Positions 1-9,112 of a stretch of 64,000 nt of DNA are shown here, piece after piece. The stretch is taken from positions 1,116,775 through 1,180,774 of the forward strand of contig RPFO01000276.1 of assembly GCA_009746045.1 (NCBI GenBank). The letters run 5' to 3'. Origin of the DNA: Mesostigma viride (Eukaryota > Streptophyta > Mesostigmatophyceae > Mesostigmatales > Mesostigmataceae). A program made the translations under genes and the position numbers. Within the stretch, counting starts at the first letter, position 1, and the number at the start of each line of letters is the position of its first letter. The notes under the pieces were generated by a model. The model was not told where the DNA came from, made no database searches, and saw nothing but the letters and a program-made list of their open reading frames with translations.

Positions 1-120
1 GTGGCCAGGATCATATGTGCGTGCCGTATTTGTTGCTAAGATCCTATGCGGTGGAACAATAGGAAATTGGTATATGTGCATGCCGCACTCGCGTCCCACC
101 GGAACCGGAGGCGCGTCCCG

Positions 121-330
121 ATGCCCCCCCTTGCCCATGTCTGCGCTCTCCATGCCCCTTCCCCATGTGTTTTTCCCCCTTCCCCTTGCCCATGTGTTAT
201 TCCCCATGGCCCCCATTGCCCATGTGCATTCCCCCTGCCCCCCCTTGCCCATGTGCATTCCCCCTGCCCCCCCTTGCCCATGTGTTATTCCCTATGGCCC
301 CCATTGCCCATGTGCATTCCCCCTGCCCCC
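121..330. repeat. GC-rich minisatellite, about 29-30-bp units
   Basis: Irregular tandem copies of a C-rich unit built around TTGCCCATGTGCATTCCCCC, alternating with a variant containing GTTATTCCCCATGG. The units grade into the 51-bp array that follows and share its TTGCCCATGTG core, so the longer unit probably arose from this one. The open frames across it on both strands are by-products of repetition. Confidence 0.85.
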
Positions 331-780
331 CCTTGCCCATGTGTATTCCGCACGTCCGATAGTATGCTTCCCCCTGCCCCCCCTTGCCCATGTGTATTCC
401 GCACATCCGATAGTATGCTTCCCCCTGCCCCCCCTTGCCCATGTGTATTCGGCACGTCCGATAGTATGCTTCCCCCTGCCCCCCCTTGCCCATGTGTATT
501 CCGCATATCCGATAGTATGCTTCCCCCTGCCCCCCCTTGCCCATGTGTATTCCGCACATCCGATAGTATGCTTCCCCCTGCCCCCCCTTGCCCATGTGTA
601 TTCCGCACATCCGATAGTATGCTTCCCCCTGCCCCCCCTTGCCCATGTGTATTCCGCACATCCGATAGTATGCTTCCCCCTGCCCCCCCTTGCCCATGTG
701 TATTCCGCACATCCGATAGTATGCTTCCCCCTGCGCCCCCTTGCCCATGTGTATTCCGCACATCCGATAGTATGCCCACC
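325..780. repeat. 51-bp minisatellite, about nine copies
   Basis: Nine near-identical 51-bp units, each with TTGCCCATGTGTATTCCG followed by a GATAGTATGCTTCCCCCTGC segment. Because 51 is divisible by 3, every frame stays open and yields repetitive 17-residue peptides on both strands. Single-base variants (CACGTCC, CACATCC, CATATCC) distinguish copies. There is strong C/G strand asymmetry. I see no sign that it is translated. Confidence 0.93.
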
Positions 781-1039
781 CACCGACATGTGCGTGTGTG
801 CATGTCTATGGTGGTGCCCCTTTTCCTTGCCCCAGGGCCGCATCGTTGCCTGTGTGTGCGGCTTCCTGGCGGATCCCGTATGCCTCGCGAAACGCTTCCT
901 GTCGCAGGCACAGGCACCGCCTACCGCACTCATCCCGCACAAGGGCAGCTGCCCAGGGTGCGCAAGGGAGCTCACCTGGGGCATGGTCGTGGCACGCGGC
1001 AAAGAGCTGGCGCGGGAAGCTAGGAAACATCCCAGGTGA

Positions 1040-1689
1040 CAGCCACACTATTGCCATGGAATATTGGTGGCTGGCTATAAGCGTGCACTGCTGTGACAAA
1101 GGGATGGCACCGATTGAAGAAACGCTTGTTGTCGGTAGCAAGTGCGTTTGTGCTGTTAGCTACTTTGGGCAGATCCCGCACTGATGCCCCGCTGCCTGGA
1201 AAGTAGCAATTTCTTAGCCATGTCCCAATCAATTGGAAGTTTTAGCAGAAATGGCTTCTGTATGCCATTTGCCAGTATGCTTGGCTGCTAGTTTCAACTG
1301 CTCGAGGGATAGATAACCTCCTGTCAACTGGGCTCGTAACCGTGGGCAAAACTTGATTGTCGGCATATGTGGCCAAGTTTACACTGCATGGGTACAATGT
1401 CGGAGGTGAATGGTCCGTGATGGGCGACCTGTGGGACGTGCTGTAACATAAACCCCCCAAATAGAACATGTACTCATGTACAAATATAGAGCCAGTTGTG
1501 AGCTTCCAGCTTGAACATTGCCTACTGGCACCCTCAAGATATTTATACTTGCCAATTGCCGTGATCGGATTGTACATGCGCTCCGATATCTGCCCGGTTG
1601 AAGCTTTCACAACCATTTGTTTAATACGTAAAATCATTCTTTCGTTCATTAATTATCCGATTCAGGGGGGTCATGTTGTGCCAGCTGTT
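1040..1689. other. Unassigned sequence, no feature seen
   Basis: About 650 bases with no open frame that resembles a known family, no tandem repeat and no match elsewhere in the window that I could find. A 135-codon minus-strand frame (1242-1649) has no recognisable domain. Confidence 0.6.
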
Positions 1690-1765
1690 TAATTAAACTA
1701 ATTAACTAACTAATTAAGCTCGATCACGCTCCCGTTGGGGAGTCATGGAGTATTTACCCCAATGG
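1690..1765 (-). mobile_element. 3' end of a non-LTR retroposon (minus strand)
   Basis: Read on the minus strand this gives GACTCCCCAACGGGAGC followed by an AT-rich TTAATTAG-type tail. The same hairpin-like sequence followed by a TTAATTAA tail ends the retroposon copies near 7.42 kb and 20.25 kb. It is therefore a severely 5'-truncated copy in the opposite orientation. Confidence 0.6.
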
Positions 1766-2039
1766 ATGCATGGATGGATGGATGGAACACACGTCATTCA
1801 AGCTACCGGCCGATCTATTCGATCTAGCTCTTCTATGCATACATGGGTCGGACCCTAGCAATATCGCGCCGGGCATGAAGCAAATACGCTTCTTCCCCAC
1901 AGCAGGGGGGCCGTTGTCTTCTACTACTTGGGAACCTTGGGCCTTGTCCTGCAGATCGTTTTCCAGATCACGGAGAGCCTATCCCCCCCATATAAGTAAG
2001 TAAGTACTTGCGTGTCATACGCATGGGCATGCATGCCAC

Positions 2040-2145
2040 GGAGTACTATGCTAAATTCAAATTAAATTGGAACATATCTCCGTTGGGAGCACATGTAGCA
2101 CATATCCCTGAGAAGGGGCATGCATATGGCTTTCAATACATTCTG
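2040..2145 (-). mobile_element. 3' end of a non-LTR retroposon (minus strand)
   Basis: The minus strand reads ATGCCCCTTCTCAGGG, then a TATGTGCTACATGTGCTCCC segment and AACGGAG. This closely matches the 3' ends at 3270-3312 and 6168-6215. A second truncated copy in reverse orientation. Confidence 0.7.
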
Positions 2146-2600
2146 GGCTACTTCCTGCAAGGCAGTGTTTCGAATAAGGTTTTTGCAGGTCGCCAAGTGT
2201 TGCGTTCTCAACTTTGTGTACTGGTGTCACTCGGCCACTTGTGTGGCGTTTTGACCAGTAAGATTGGTTCCGCCAAGGCCACGCGTGGCGGGTTCAGTGG
2301 CGGGCACCCGTATCTAGAGTACTACATGTGTCAGCTACCGCCAGAGGGACGGCGCGGCGCTGGTTGTCACTTGCCGGCGGAGCCCATTTTCAGAAGAACC
2401 AAAGGTTCGAAGTTCGAAGAAGTGGCGATATTGCCACTTTATTTGGTCAGCGTGTGAAGAGGGGACGCAATTCGACCATTTCAATTGGCCAGCGTCTACT
2501 TATTCGACGATGGATGTTGGCGCAAAACTCCTGACTCTGCGGCCAATTAAGATAGTACGAAGAAAAAAGGATAGAAGGATTTGGGGGAAAGCTCACGTCA
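2146..2600. other. Unassigned sequence
   Basis: About 450 bases between a retroposon 3' end and the CATC/CACC array. No recognisable coding or repeat structure; the plus-strand frames here are short and featureless. Confidence 0.5.
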
Positions 2601-2601
2601 A

Positions 2602-2848
2602 ACCCATCCATCCATCCACCCATCCACCCACCCACCCATCCATCCATCCATCCATCCATCCATCCATCCACCCACCCACCCACCCACCCACCCACCCACC
2701 CACCCACCCACCCACCCACCCACCCACCCACCCACCCACCCACCCACCCACCCACCCACCCACCCACCCACCCACCCACCCACCCACCCACCACCCATAC
2801 ATCAATCCATCCATCCATCCATCCATCCATCCATCCATCCATCCATCA
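2602..2848. repeat. (CATC)n/(CACC)n microsatellite
   Basis: Tetranucleotide array in three blocks: CATC repeats, a long pure CACC block (about 2667-2792), then CATC repeats again. It is followed directly by a 5'-truncated retroposon copy, so it is probably the 3' tail of an older copy in which the next one inserted. All long frames here are repeat artefacts. Confidence 0.95.
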
Positions 2849-3334
2849 CAAGCCCTGGCAGGCGACCCCTGCCGCCCCAGCCACGGTCCCAGCCACCCCA
2901 GCCTAGGGAATATATAGCAGTAGTGTAGACTAGAAAGCTTAGTGACGTGGCCATGTATGCCTACGTGATGGGCCCACACCAGCCCTTGCAATAGCCGTAG
3001 CAATTTCGAGTCATACTTTGTCCATGCAGGGAGTTACTCTCTGCTGAGATGCCATGTACCAGCTATAGCCTAGCCATATATATCTTCCACCCCATATGTC
3101 ATGCAGGCCTTCTAGACCCTCTCCCCAAGCCGCCCTGTGTGAGCTTGATTAGGAGGCATGAACCATCATGGCGGTGCAGGTGCACCTTGTGCACCCAGAG
3201 CAGGTGATAGTTGTACATCCTACACCTGCAGGTTGTCGCCCTGATTGTATTACAAACCCATAGATGCCCCTTTCTCAGGGCTATGTGTTACATATGCTCC
3301 CCACGGAGCTATATGTTCTTAATTAATTTATTAA
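2849..3334 (+). mobile_element. 5'-truncated retroposon copy: 3' region only
   Basis: Begins in the last bases of the ORF1-like gene (CCCTGGCAGG, then GGGAATATA) and continues through a 3' non-coding region. That region matches 5712-6230 almost throughout, including the GGCGGTGCAGGTGCACCTTG block and the terminal TGCTCCCCACGGAGC hairpin. Ends in TTAATTAATTTATTAA followed by the long CATC array. It lacks an internal stretch present in the 5.8-kb copy. Confidence 0.85.
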
Positions 3335-3973
3335 TCCATGCATCCATCCATCCATCCATCCATCCATGCATCCATTCATCCATCCATGCATCCATCCATC
3401 CATCCATCCATCCATCCATCCATCCATCCATCCATCCATCCATCCATCCATCCATCCATCCATCCATCCATCCATCCATCCATCCATCCATCCATCCATC
3501 CATCCATCCATCCATCCATGCATCCATCCATCCATCCATCCATCCATCCATCCATCCATCCATCCATCCATCCATCCATGCATCCATCCATCCATCCATC
3601 CATCCATCCATCCGGCCATCCATCCATCCATCCATCCATCCATCCATCCATGCATCCATCCATCCATCCATCCATCCATCCATCCATCCATCCATCCATC
3701 CATCCATCCATCCATCCATCCATCCATCCATCCATCCATCCATCCATCCATCCATCCATCCATCCACCCATCCACCCATCCATCCATCCATCCATCCATC
3801 CATCCATGCATGCATGCATGCATGCATCCATCCATCCATCCATCCATCCATCCATCCATCCATCCATCCATCCATCCATCCATCCATCCATCCATCCATC
3901 CATCCATCCATCCATCCATCCATCCATCCATCCATCCATCCATCCATCCATCCATCCATCCATCCATCCATCC
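3335..3973. repeat. (CATC)n microsatellite, about 640 bp
   Basis: Nearly uninterrupted CATC tetranucleotide array, broken by periodic TGCA variants and one (TGCA)n block near 3806-3828. It directly follows a retroposon 3' end, as does the array at 6231-6374, and is best read as an expanded retroposon tail. The 211-292-codon frames on both strands are artefacts. Confidence 0.96.
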
Positions 3974-4134
3974 ACCTCCACTGCCATTTCCGCCTCCACT
4001 GCCGACATCACAGCCCAGCTCCTCGACCTCGACCAACGCCTTCAAGCCACCGCCACCGCCCTTGAGTGCTTGCATGACACCGCCGGCCTCACCGCCCATG
4101 CGGTGAAGGACATCGCCGCCCAGCCGGCGCCTGC

Positions 4135-4210
4135 AGTTAAGTAATGCAATACGCATTACTTTTGCATACTTGCAAGTATGCAAAAGTAATGCGTATTGCA
4201 TTACTTAACT
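4135..4210. repeat. Perfect 76-bp palindrome (left end)
   Basis: Each 38-base arm is the exact reverse complement of the other, with the centre at CTTG|CAAG. Each arm also contains a smaller hairpin, AAGTAATGC/GCATTACTT. Expected to extrude a cruciform. Confidence 0.97.
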
Positions 4211-4460
4211 AAAATTGGGCCGCGTGGGGAAATCCGGCGTTCCGCACACACCGCTCGTTACCGAGGTGACTCGATTAATTACGACTCGGCTATTCCCAGC
4301 CTCGCGCCGTAATTCCTATTTCGACTTGGCCTACCCGGCCTCCGCCAAACATAGAAATCCACAAATATTTCGACTCGGCCTCCCAGGCCTACCCGCCGCA
4401 AATATTTCCGTGCCTCCGAGAGGATTCGAACCCGGTACCCCAGGAGCGAACGCCAATCTT
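4211..4460 (-). repeat. 250-bp unit A with tRNA-like 3' half on minus strand
   Basis: Ends are imperfect inverted repeats (AAAATTGGG.../...CGCCAATCTT). Its minus strand contains GGTTCGAATCC, an exact match to the Pol III B-box consensus GGTTCGANNCC, followed by CTCTCGGAGGCA as in a tRNA T-arm and acceptor strand. No matching 5' acceptor or D-arm is present, so it is not a complete tRNA. Confidence 0.85.
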
Positions 4461-4536
4461 AGTTAAGTAATGCAATACGCATTACTTTTGCATACTTGCA
4501 AGTATGCAAAAGTAATGCGTATTGCATTACTTAACT
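4461..4536. repeat. Perfect 76-bp palindrome (internal)
   Basis: Identical to the palindrome at 4135-4210; it separates the two head-to-tail units. Confidence 0.97.
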
Positions 4537-4786
4537 AAAATTGGGCCGCGTGGGGAAATCCGGCGTTCCGCACACACCGCTCGTTACCGAGGTGACTCGA
4601 TTAATTACGACTCGGCTATTCCCAGCCTCGCGCCGTAATTCCTATTTCGACTTGGCCTACCCGGCCTCCGCCAAACATAGAAATCCACAAATATTTCGAC
4701 TCGGCCTCCCAGGCCTACCCGCCGCAAATATTTCCGTGCCTCCGAGAGGATTCGAACCCGGTACCCCAGGAGCGAACGCCAATCTT
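4537..4786 (-). repeat. 250-bp unit B, same orientation as A
   Basis: Identical to unit A as far as I can read, including the minus-strand B-box. Confidence 0.95.
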
Positions 4787-4850
4787 AGTTAAGTAACTAA
4801 GATGCATACTTGCAAGTATGCAAAAGTAATGCGTATTGCATTACTTAACT
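4787..4850. repeat. Truncated palindrome (64 bp)
   Basis: The right arm is complete. The left arm has lost its middle and carries an AGTTAAGTAACTAAGA joint. This marks the point where unit orientation flips and probably records the recombination or fold-back event. Confidence 0.9.
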
Positions 4851-5100
4851 AAGATTGGCGTTCGCTCCTGGGGTACCGGGTTCGAATCCTCTCGGAGGCA
4901 CGGAAATATTTGCGGCGGGTAGGCCTGGGAGGCCGAGTCGAAATATTTGTGGATTTCTATGTTTGGCGGAGGCCGGGTAGGCCAAGTCGAAATAGGAATT
5001 ACGGCGCGAGGCTGGGAATAGCCGAGTCGTAATTAATCGAGTCACCTCGGTAACGAGCGGTGTGTGCGGAACGCCGGATTTCCCCACGCGGCCCAATTTT
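4851..5100 (+). repeat. 250-bp unit C, inverted
   Basis: Exact reverse complement of units A and B as far as I can read. Here the B-box-containing tRNA-like segment reads on the plus strand (about 4870-4900). Confidence 0.95.
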
Positions 5101-5176
5101 AGTTAAGTAATGCAATACGCATTACTTTTGCATACTTGCAAGTATGCAAAAGTAATGCGTATTGCATTACTTAACT
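5101..5176. repeat. Perfect 76-bp palindrome (right end)
   Basis: Identical to the left-end palindrome; followed at once by the CCTGC target duplication. Confidence 0.97.
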
Positions 5177-5765
5177 CCTGCTGGCCCGGCCGCCGATGCT
5201 CCCTCCACCTGGGCGGACTTGCTTAAGCAGCACACCACCTCCATGCACCACCTCCACCATCACGGCACAGCTCAAGCAACAAGCACTCGACCTTCGCGAG
5301 GCGGCCGATCTCGACAAGCGCAGCCACAATGTCATCGTCAAGCACTTCGACCATGCAGCCGGCACTGAGGTGAGACCTCCACGAGCCTCCTTCAGGCATT
5401 TAAGCGCGCCATTCTTGCCCCCATGCAACTCACTGGTGAGCTGTCCAGACATGTCGGCTGTCCGCCTTCCCCACGCGCGGGGTAAGGCTGGCCCGGCACC
5501 CGTGCTCTTCACCTTTAAGTACATGGCGGACAAGCTGGCGTTCCTTAAATGCCGCAAGAAGCTCTCGGGTTTCACGCTGGACGACGACTTGACCCTGGCC
5601 CAGCAACAGCGGCGACGCGAGCTATGGCCGACCTACCTTCAGCTCTGGCAGCGCGCAGGGGGGAAGCCGGTATACTGGAGGGGGGCGGTCATCCACGTTG
5701 ACCACAAACCCTGGCAGGCCCCTCCTGCCACCTCAGACTATATAGGGAATATACAAGTAGTGTAG

Positions 5766-6230
5766 ATTAGACAGGCTTAGCCTTTGCATGTGGCCCACGC
5801 GCATGTGCGCCCATAATGGCCCCCATCATGGATGATGCTTTCAGTATTTAGCCACGCCCTGCCTACAATGGGACCTCCCATGGATGATGGATTAAGAATT
5901 TAGCCATGCTATGCCTATGCAGGGAGTTACTCTTTGCTGAGATGCCATGTGTACACCAGCTATAGCCTAGCCACATACCTTCCACCCCATATGTCATGCA
6001 GGCCTTCTACTAGGCCCTCTCCTCAAGCCGCCCTGGGTGCCTGTGCTTGTTAAGGAGGCATGAACCATCATGGCGGTGCAGGTGCACCTTGTGCACCCAG
6101 AGCAGGTGATAGTTGTACATCCCGGCACCTGCAGGTTGTCGCCCTGATTGTATCACAAACCCATAGATGCCCCTTTCTCAGGGCTATGTGTTACATATGC
6201 TCCCAACGGAGCTATGATTTTTATAATTAA
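5766..6230 (+). mobile_element. 3' non-coding region of the ORF1-only retroposon
   Basis: Follows the ORF1-like stop and contains no further gene. Matches 2880-3330 through most of its length and ends with the TGCTCCCAACGGAGC hairpin and a short AT stretch before a CATC array. No RT coding sequence lies between the ORF and the tail, so the element appears non-autonomous. Confidence 0.85.
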
Positions 6231-6374
6231 TCCATCCATCCATCCATCCATCCATCCATCCATCCATCCATCCATCCATCCATCCATCCATCCATCCATC
6301 CATCCATCCATCCATCCATCCATCCATCCATCCATCCATCCATCCATCCATCCATCCATCCATCCATCCATCCA
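6231..6374. repeat. (CATC)n microsatellite, retroposon tail
   Basis: Pure CATC array of about 36 units directly after the conserved retroposon 3' end. The next retroposon copy starts at its downstream edge. Confidence 0.96.
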
Positions 6375-7015
6375 GTGAACACCTAGCTCCGGGTCGCTTG
6401 ACGACGGCCTGACGCCATGCAGCCCAGCAACAGCAACGCCGCGATCAGTGGCCCGACTCTTAGCAACCGCCACAAGACCAACCCCGAGATGATCGAGCCC
6501 CAAGTGTATAGCTGGTGGGGCAGGGGCCTTCATGTCAACAAGAAACTGTGGAAGCCCCCCCGGGCTAGCTCGGCCCGGGATAGAGCACTCAAGCTAGTTG
6601 TCTAGATGGGGGCAATCGATCATGGGATAGCTTATAGGTATTACAGCACTTGAAATGATATTAGCGCCCAGCGTTATAGTATCTTCAATTAGCTCTGGCA
6701 CCTTGTGGCCATTCGCTTGCGCCTAATAGCCGACATCTTGAGCCCACCTCACCTTTGCAGCATAAGCTATGCGTCGTCAACCTACGTATATGGTGTTGCA
6801 CTAGTTGTATTCAGCAGTGACCCACAGTGTTGCGCCCCCGGGCACCACATTAATTGCTGTGGTGGAGACACTGGAGAGAGCCCTCTGTGGCCTGCCCACT
6901 TGCGGCAGTGAGAGAAGCTAGGGCGCCCTCCCTCCTTCTCGCTGTGTATTATATAGGGTTGAAGGTTCCTTTACTCTGTATTGGCACCCACGTGACGCAG
7001 TCACGTGCTTATTAA
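6375..7015 (+). mobile_element. Decayed ORF1-only retroposon copy
   Basis: Contains a degenerate match to the ORF1 C-terminus near 6510-6560 (a trp/gly-rich WWGRG, then NKKLWKPP), parallel to YWRG...DHKPW at 5.7 kb and NHKMW at 20.0 kb. The remaining sequence is non-coding and ends at CACGTGACGCAGTCACGTG followed by a TTAA-type tail. More diverged than its neighbours. Confidence 0.55.
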
Positions 7016-7135
7016 TTAATTAATTAATTATTAAGTAAGTAAGTACGTTAAGTAAGTAAGTAAGTAAGTAAGTATGAGTAAGTAAGTAAGTAAGTAAGTA
7101 CTTAGTAAGTAAGTAAGCAAGTAAGTAAGTAAGTT
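7016..7135. repeat. (TTAA)n then (TAAG)n simple repeat tail
   Basis: Four TTAA units run into about twenty TAAG units with occasional variants. It sits at the 3' end of the preceding retroposon copy, so tails of this group are not always CATC. Confidence 0.9.
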
Positions 7136-7460
7136 TACAAGTTATCGTCTATCGTGTCCGATTGCTGCTGTGGCATGAAAGAGAAAGGGGGTCTCTGCCC
7201 TTTCTTCCTGTTGTGCACATATAAGCCCCCATGCAGGTCTTCCTATAGAGATCTATAGCCACGCGGCTCCCGCAGCCTGCGCGTCTTTCCTCTCCGGACA
7301 ACTACCCTAGTCCGGACAACAACGGCGTTGGATCGCCATGCGTCTACTAAGGCATAGTTGTGTCACTTCATACAGGCATGAAAATTACTCCGGCCGGTGC
7401 TCCGTGACTCCCCAAGGGGAGAACATGTTTTAATCAATTAATTAATTAATTATTGCGTGT
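7136..7460 (+). mobile_element. 5'-truncated retroposon copy, 3' end
   Basis: Matches the 20110-20275 segment: ATCGTCTATC, TGTCCGATTGC, GGGGTCTCTGCCCTTTCTTC and GGTGCTCCGTGACTCCCCAA, ending in a TTAATTAA tail. It contains an extra internal stretch (about 7235-7380) not present at 20.2 kb. No coding capacity. Confidence 0.75.
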
Positions 7461-8470
7461 CATGCGCATAGCTGTTGTCTCACTTATGTAACTAGGCATG
7501 CAACGCATGCACGGATCAGGCTTAGCTTAGCACGCGGTCCACGCCTATGCGCATGTGCGCCTATGATGGGACTCCCCATGCAATGATGATGCATTATGTA
7601 TTAAGAATTTAGCCAAGCTTTGCCTATGCAGAGAGCACGTGACCTGGCCACTGGCCGAGAAGATGGCATTGATTACCACGGCGCTCAACACGGTGGAGGC
7701 CAAGGTATCCAATATACGGAAACCAAGGTCGCCCACAACTGCTTCAACCTCAGCTCACGGCGCTGCAGACCACGGCGCAGGCCTCTGATGCACATGCCGC
7801 CCTTGACCTCTCCTGCCTCAACCAGGTGGAGGGCAATTATTTCAGTGCGGCGTGCTCATGAAGAAGCTTGAAGCCATCACCGCCCACACCGAGGCCCTGG
7901 CCACACAGGTCCCAAGTATAGCAGAGCAGACGGCCACCATCGCATCCCAGCCACCCCGGCAGGATGCTGGCGACCTCCCGCCGCTCTCCTATCGGACCTG
8001 CTGCGGTCAGCGACCCGGCGCCTCAACCACTGACGCCATCGCCACGCCATCGCCATCGCCATCGCAACTCCAGGAGCTGGAGGACCACCGCCAGGCCGAA
8101 CAACAGGATCTCGAGAGGCCACCGACCGCGCCTGCCGAGTGGTGCTGCGTCGCTTCCCCGGCCAGAAGCCAGTTGAGACGTCGGCCACCCTTGCCGACGA
8201 GCTCAAGGACCAGCTTCTTACCCTCATCATGGGCTTGGTAGGTGATCGAGGTAGAACTGCGCGGGTGTCACCGCCTTCCTCACTCACAGGACAAGGCGGC
8301 TCCCCCACCAGTCCTGCTCACCTTCCCCTCCCCTGATGAGGACAAGCAGCGGTTCCTCTCTCGTCGCAAGAGGTTGCACGACCTCACCTGGACGCTGGAC
8401 GACGACCTGATCCCCGCTCAGCAGCAGCTAGCAGCGACGCGACCGGCCTGACAGTGGCCTGCATACCTCC
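7461..8470 (+). pseudogene. ORF1-like retroposon gene, split by copia copy 1
   Basis: Starts with sequence related to the shared retroposon 3' region (7520-7640), then a frame-shifted ORF1-like gene. Visible parts are an amphipathic segment (MKKLEAITAHTEALA), a Pro/Ser-rich linker, a segment containing FPGQKPVETSATLADEL, then the C-terminal domain VLLTFPSPDEDKQRFLSRRK and LDDDLIPAQQQ. The gene continues beyond the copia insertion at 19938 with WPAYL split at the CCTCC duplication, ending YWRGGDLMINHKMWTPPA and a TGA at 20030-20032. Several frameshifts are needed. As with the 5-kb copy, no RT gene follows. Confidence 0.6.
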
Positions 8471-9088
8471 AGTTAACGTAAAGGATTTACGTTAGATGGA
8501 TAGAGATTGTTACGCTCTTTCCAGCGGCACCTTGAACGCCTCATTTGGTTAAGAAACGTAAAAGTTATGACGTTTCCTAGGCTGTGCCGACAGTACCCGG
8601 CGCGCCACTGTGGGCGCGTACGGACACAGGATATGTACAAGTGTCACTTTGATAGTCCGCAGGACGTTGACAGGACTTGTACAGAACTTGATGGTCAATT
8701 GATAGGTAGGCGCGTTGTAGCGCGCCAGGACGTATGAGACAATTGATGCTGAGTAGTGTACGGATAGGTCCACAGGACTAGCCGTATGGACAATTGATAG
8801 ATCTCCGCGCCAAAGGCGTGCCAGAGTCTGTGTAATCAATTGATTGACAGTTCAGCTGTGACAGTGCAGCTGAATACTTGGACGCGTCCCTAACAACCTA
8901 TATGTGTGACTTGGTCGCACCGGGACGCTAGTTCTTGCGTGCACGTTCTCTTGGCACTGCGACCCTGTCGTCTGTGCTGCGTGCAGTCTTGGAAGTGACG
9001 TGACTTACGTCTGTGTTTCCTGTTATTAATAAAGGCAACTTCCTGCAAGAACCATGGCGGAATTCGTGGCATTCACTCTCATACAACT
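8471..9088 (+). repeat. 5' LTR, copia family 1 copy 1
   Basis: Begins AGTT followed by the hairpin AACGTAAAGGATTTACGTT and ends CATACAACT. It should hold the promoter. A poly(A) signal AATAAA lies at 9028-9033. It matches the LTRs at 19314, 39216 and 47413. Confidence 0.93.
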
Positions 9089-9112
9089 CGTATTACAGGC
9101 CTCGTTCCAAAT

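Larger units (their letters stand above)
4135..5176. mobile_element. Palindrome-bounded multimeric element (TRIM- or foldback-like)
   Basis: A 1042-bp insertion in the retroposon ORF, flanked by the 5-bp duplication CCTGC (4130-4134 and 5177-5181). Structure: palindrome, 250-bp unit, palindrome, unit, truncated palindrome, inverted unit, palindrome. The outer ends are AGTTAAGTAATGC and its complement. They begin AGTT and end AACT like the copia LTRs in this window, also with 5-bp duplications. Because the palindromes are both direct and inverted repeats, the element could be a tandem multimer of a miniature LTR retrotransposon or a foldback DNA element. No protein-coding capacity is credible. 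Confidence 0.88.
3974..5765 (+). pseudogene. ORF1-like gene of a non-LTR retroposon, split by an insertion
   Basis: Two coding pieces, 3974-4134 and 5182-5765, flank the palindromic element at 4135-5176. The first gives an Ala/Asp-rich helical segment. The second, partly in a different frame, ends in a domain with VLFTFKYMADKLAFLKCRKK, LDDDLTLAQQQ, LWPTYLQL and a YWRG motif. This pattern (a VxVxF strand, DK, charged helix, DDDL, QQ, LWP) resembles the C-terminal nucleic-acid-binding domain of LINE ORF1 proteins. No endonuclease or RT frame follows; the stop is soon followed by the shared 3' region. Frameshifts and the insertion make it a pseudogene. The family assignment is by motif only. Confidence 0.6.

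Noticed and set aside
17-1039. 340- and 325-codon frames at the left edge
   Set aside because: Most of each is the 51-bp and 30-bp minisatellite; several overlapping frames on both strands are equally open.
2510-2928. Long His/Pro/Thr and Trp/Met/Asp/Gly frames on both strands
   Set aside because: They arise from CATC/CACC tetranucleotide arrays, which stay open in all frames; no unique sequence or start context supports translation. The same applies at 3211-4201 and 6148-6533.
4860-4910. A complete tRNA gene in the 250-bp unit
   Set aside because: T-arm and acceptor-like bases are present, but the T-stem pairs poorly and no 5' acceptor, D-arm or anticodon arm is found.
4215-5096. Three identical 83-codon frames
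   Set aside because: They lie opposite a tRNA-3'-half-like segment (their RGFEPGT residues are a typical antisense-tRNA artefact) and are copied only because the 250-bp unit is.
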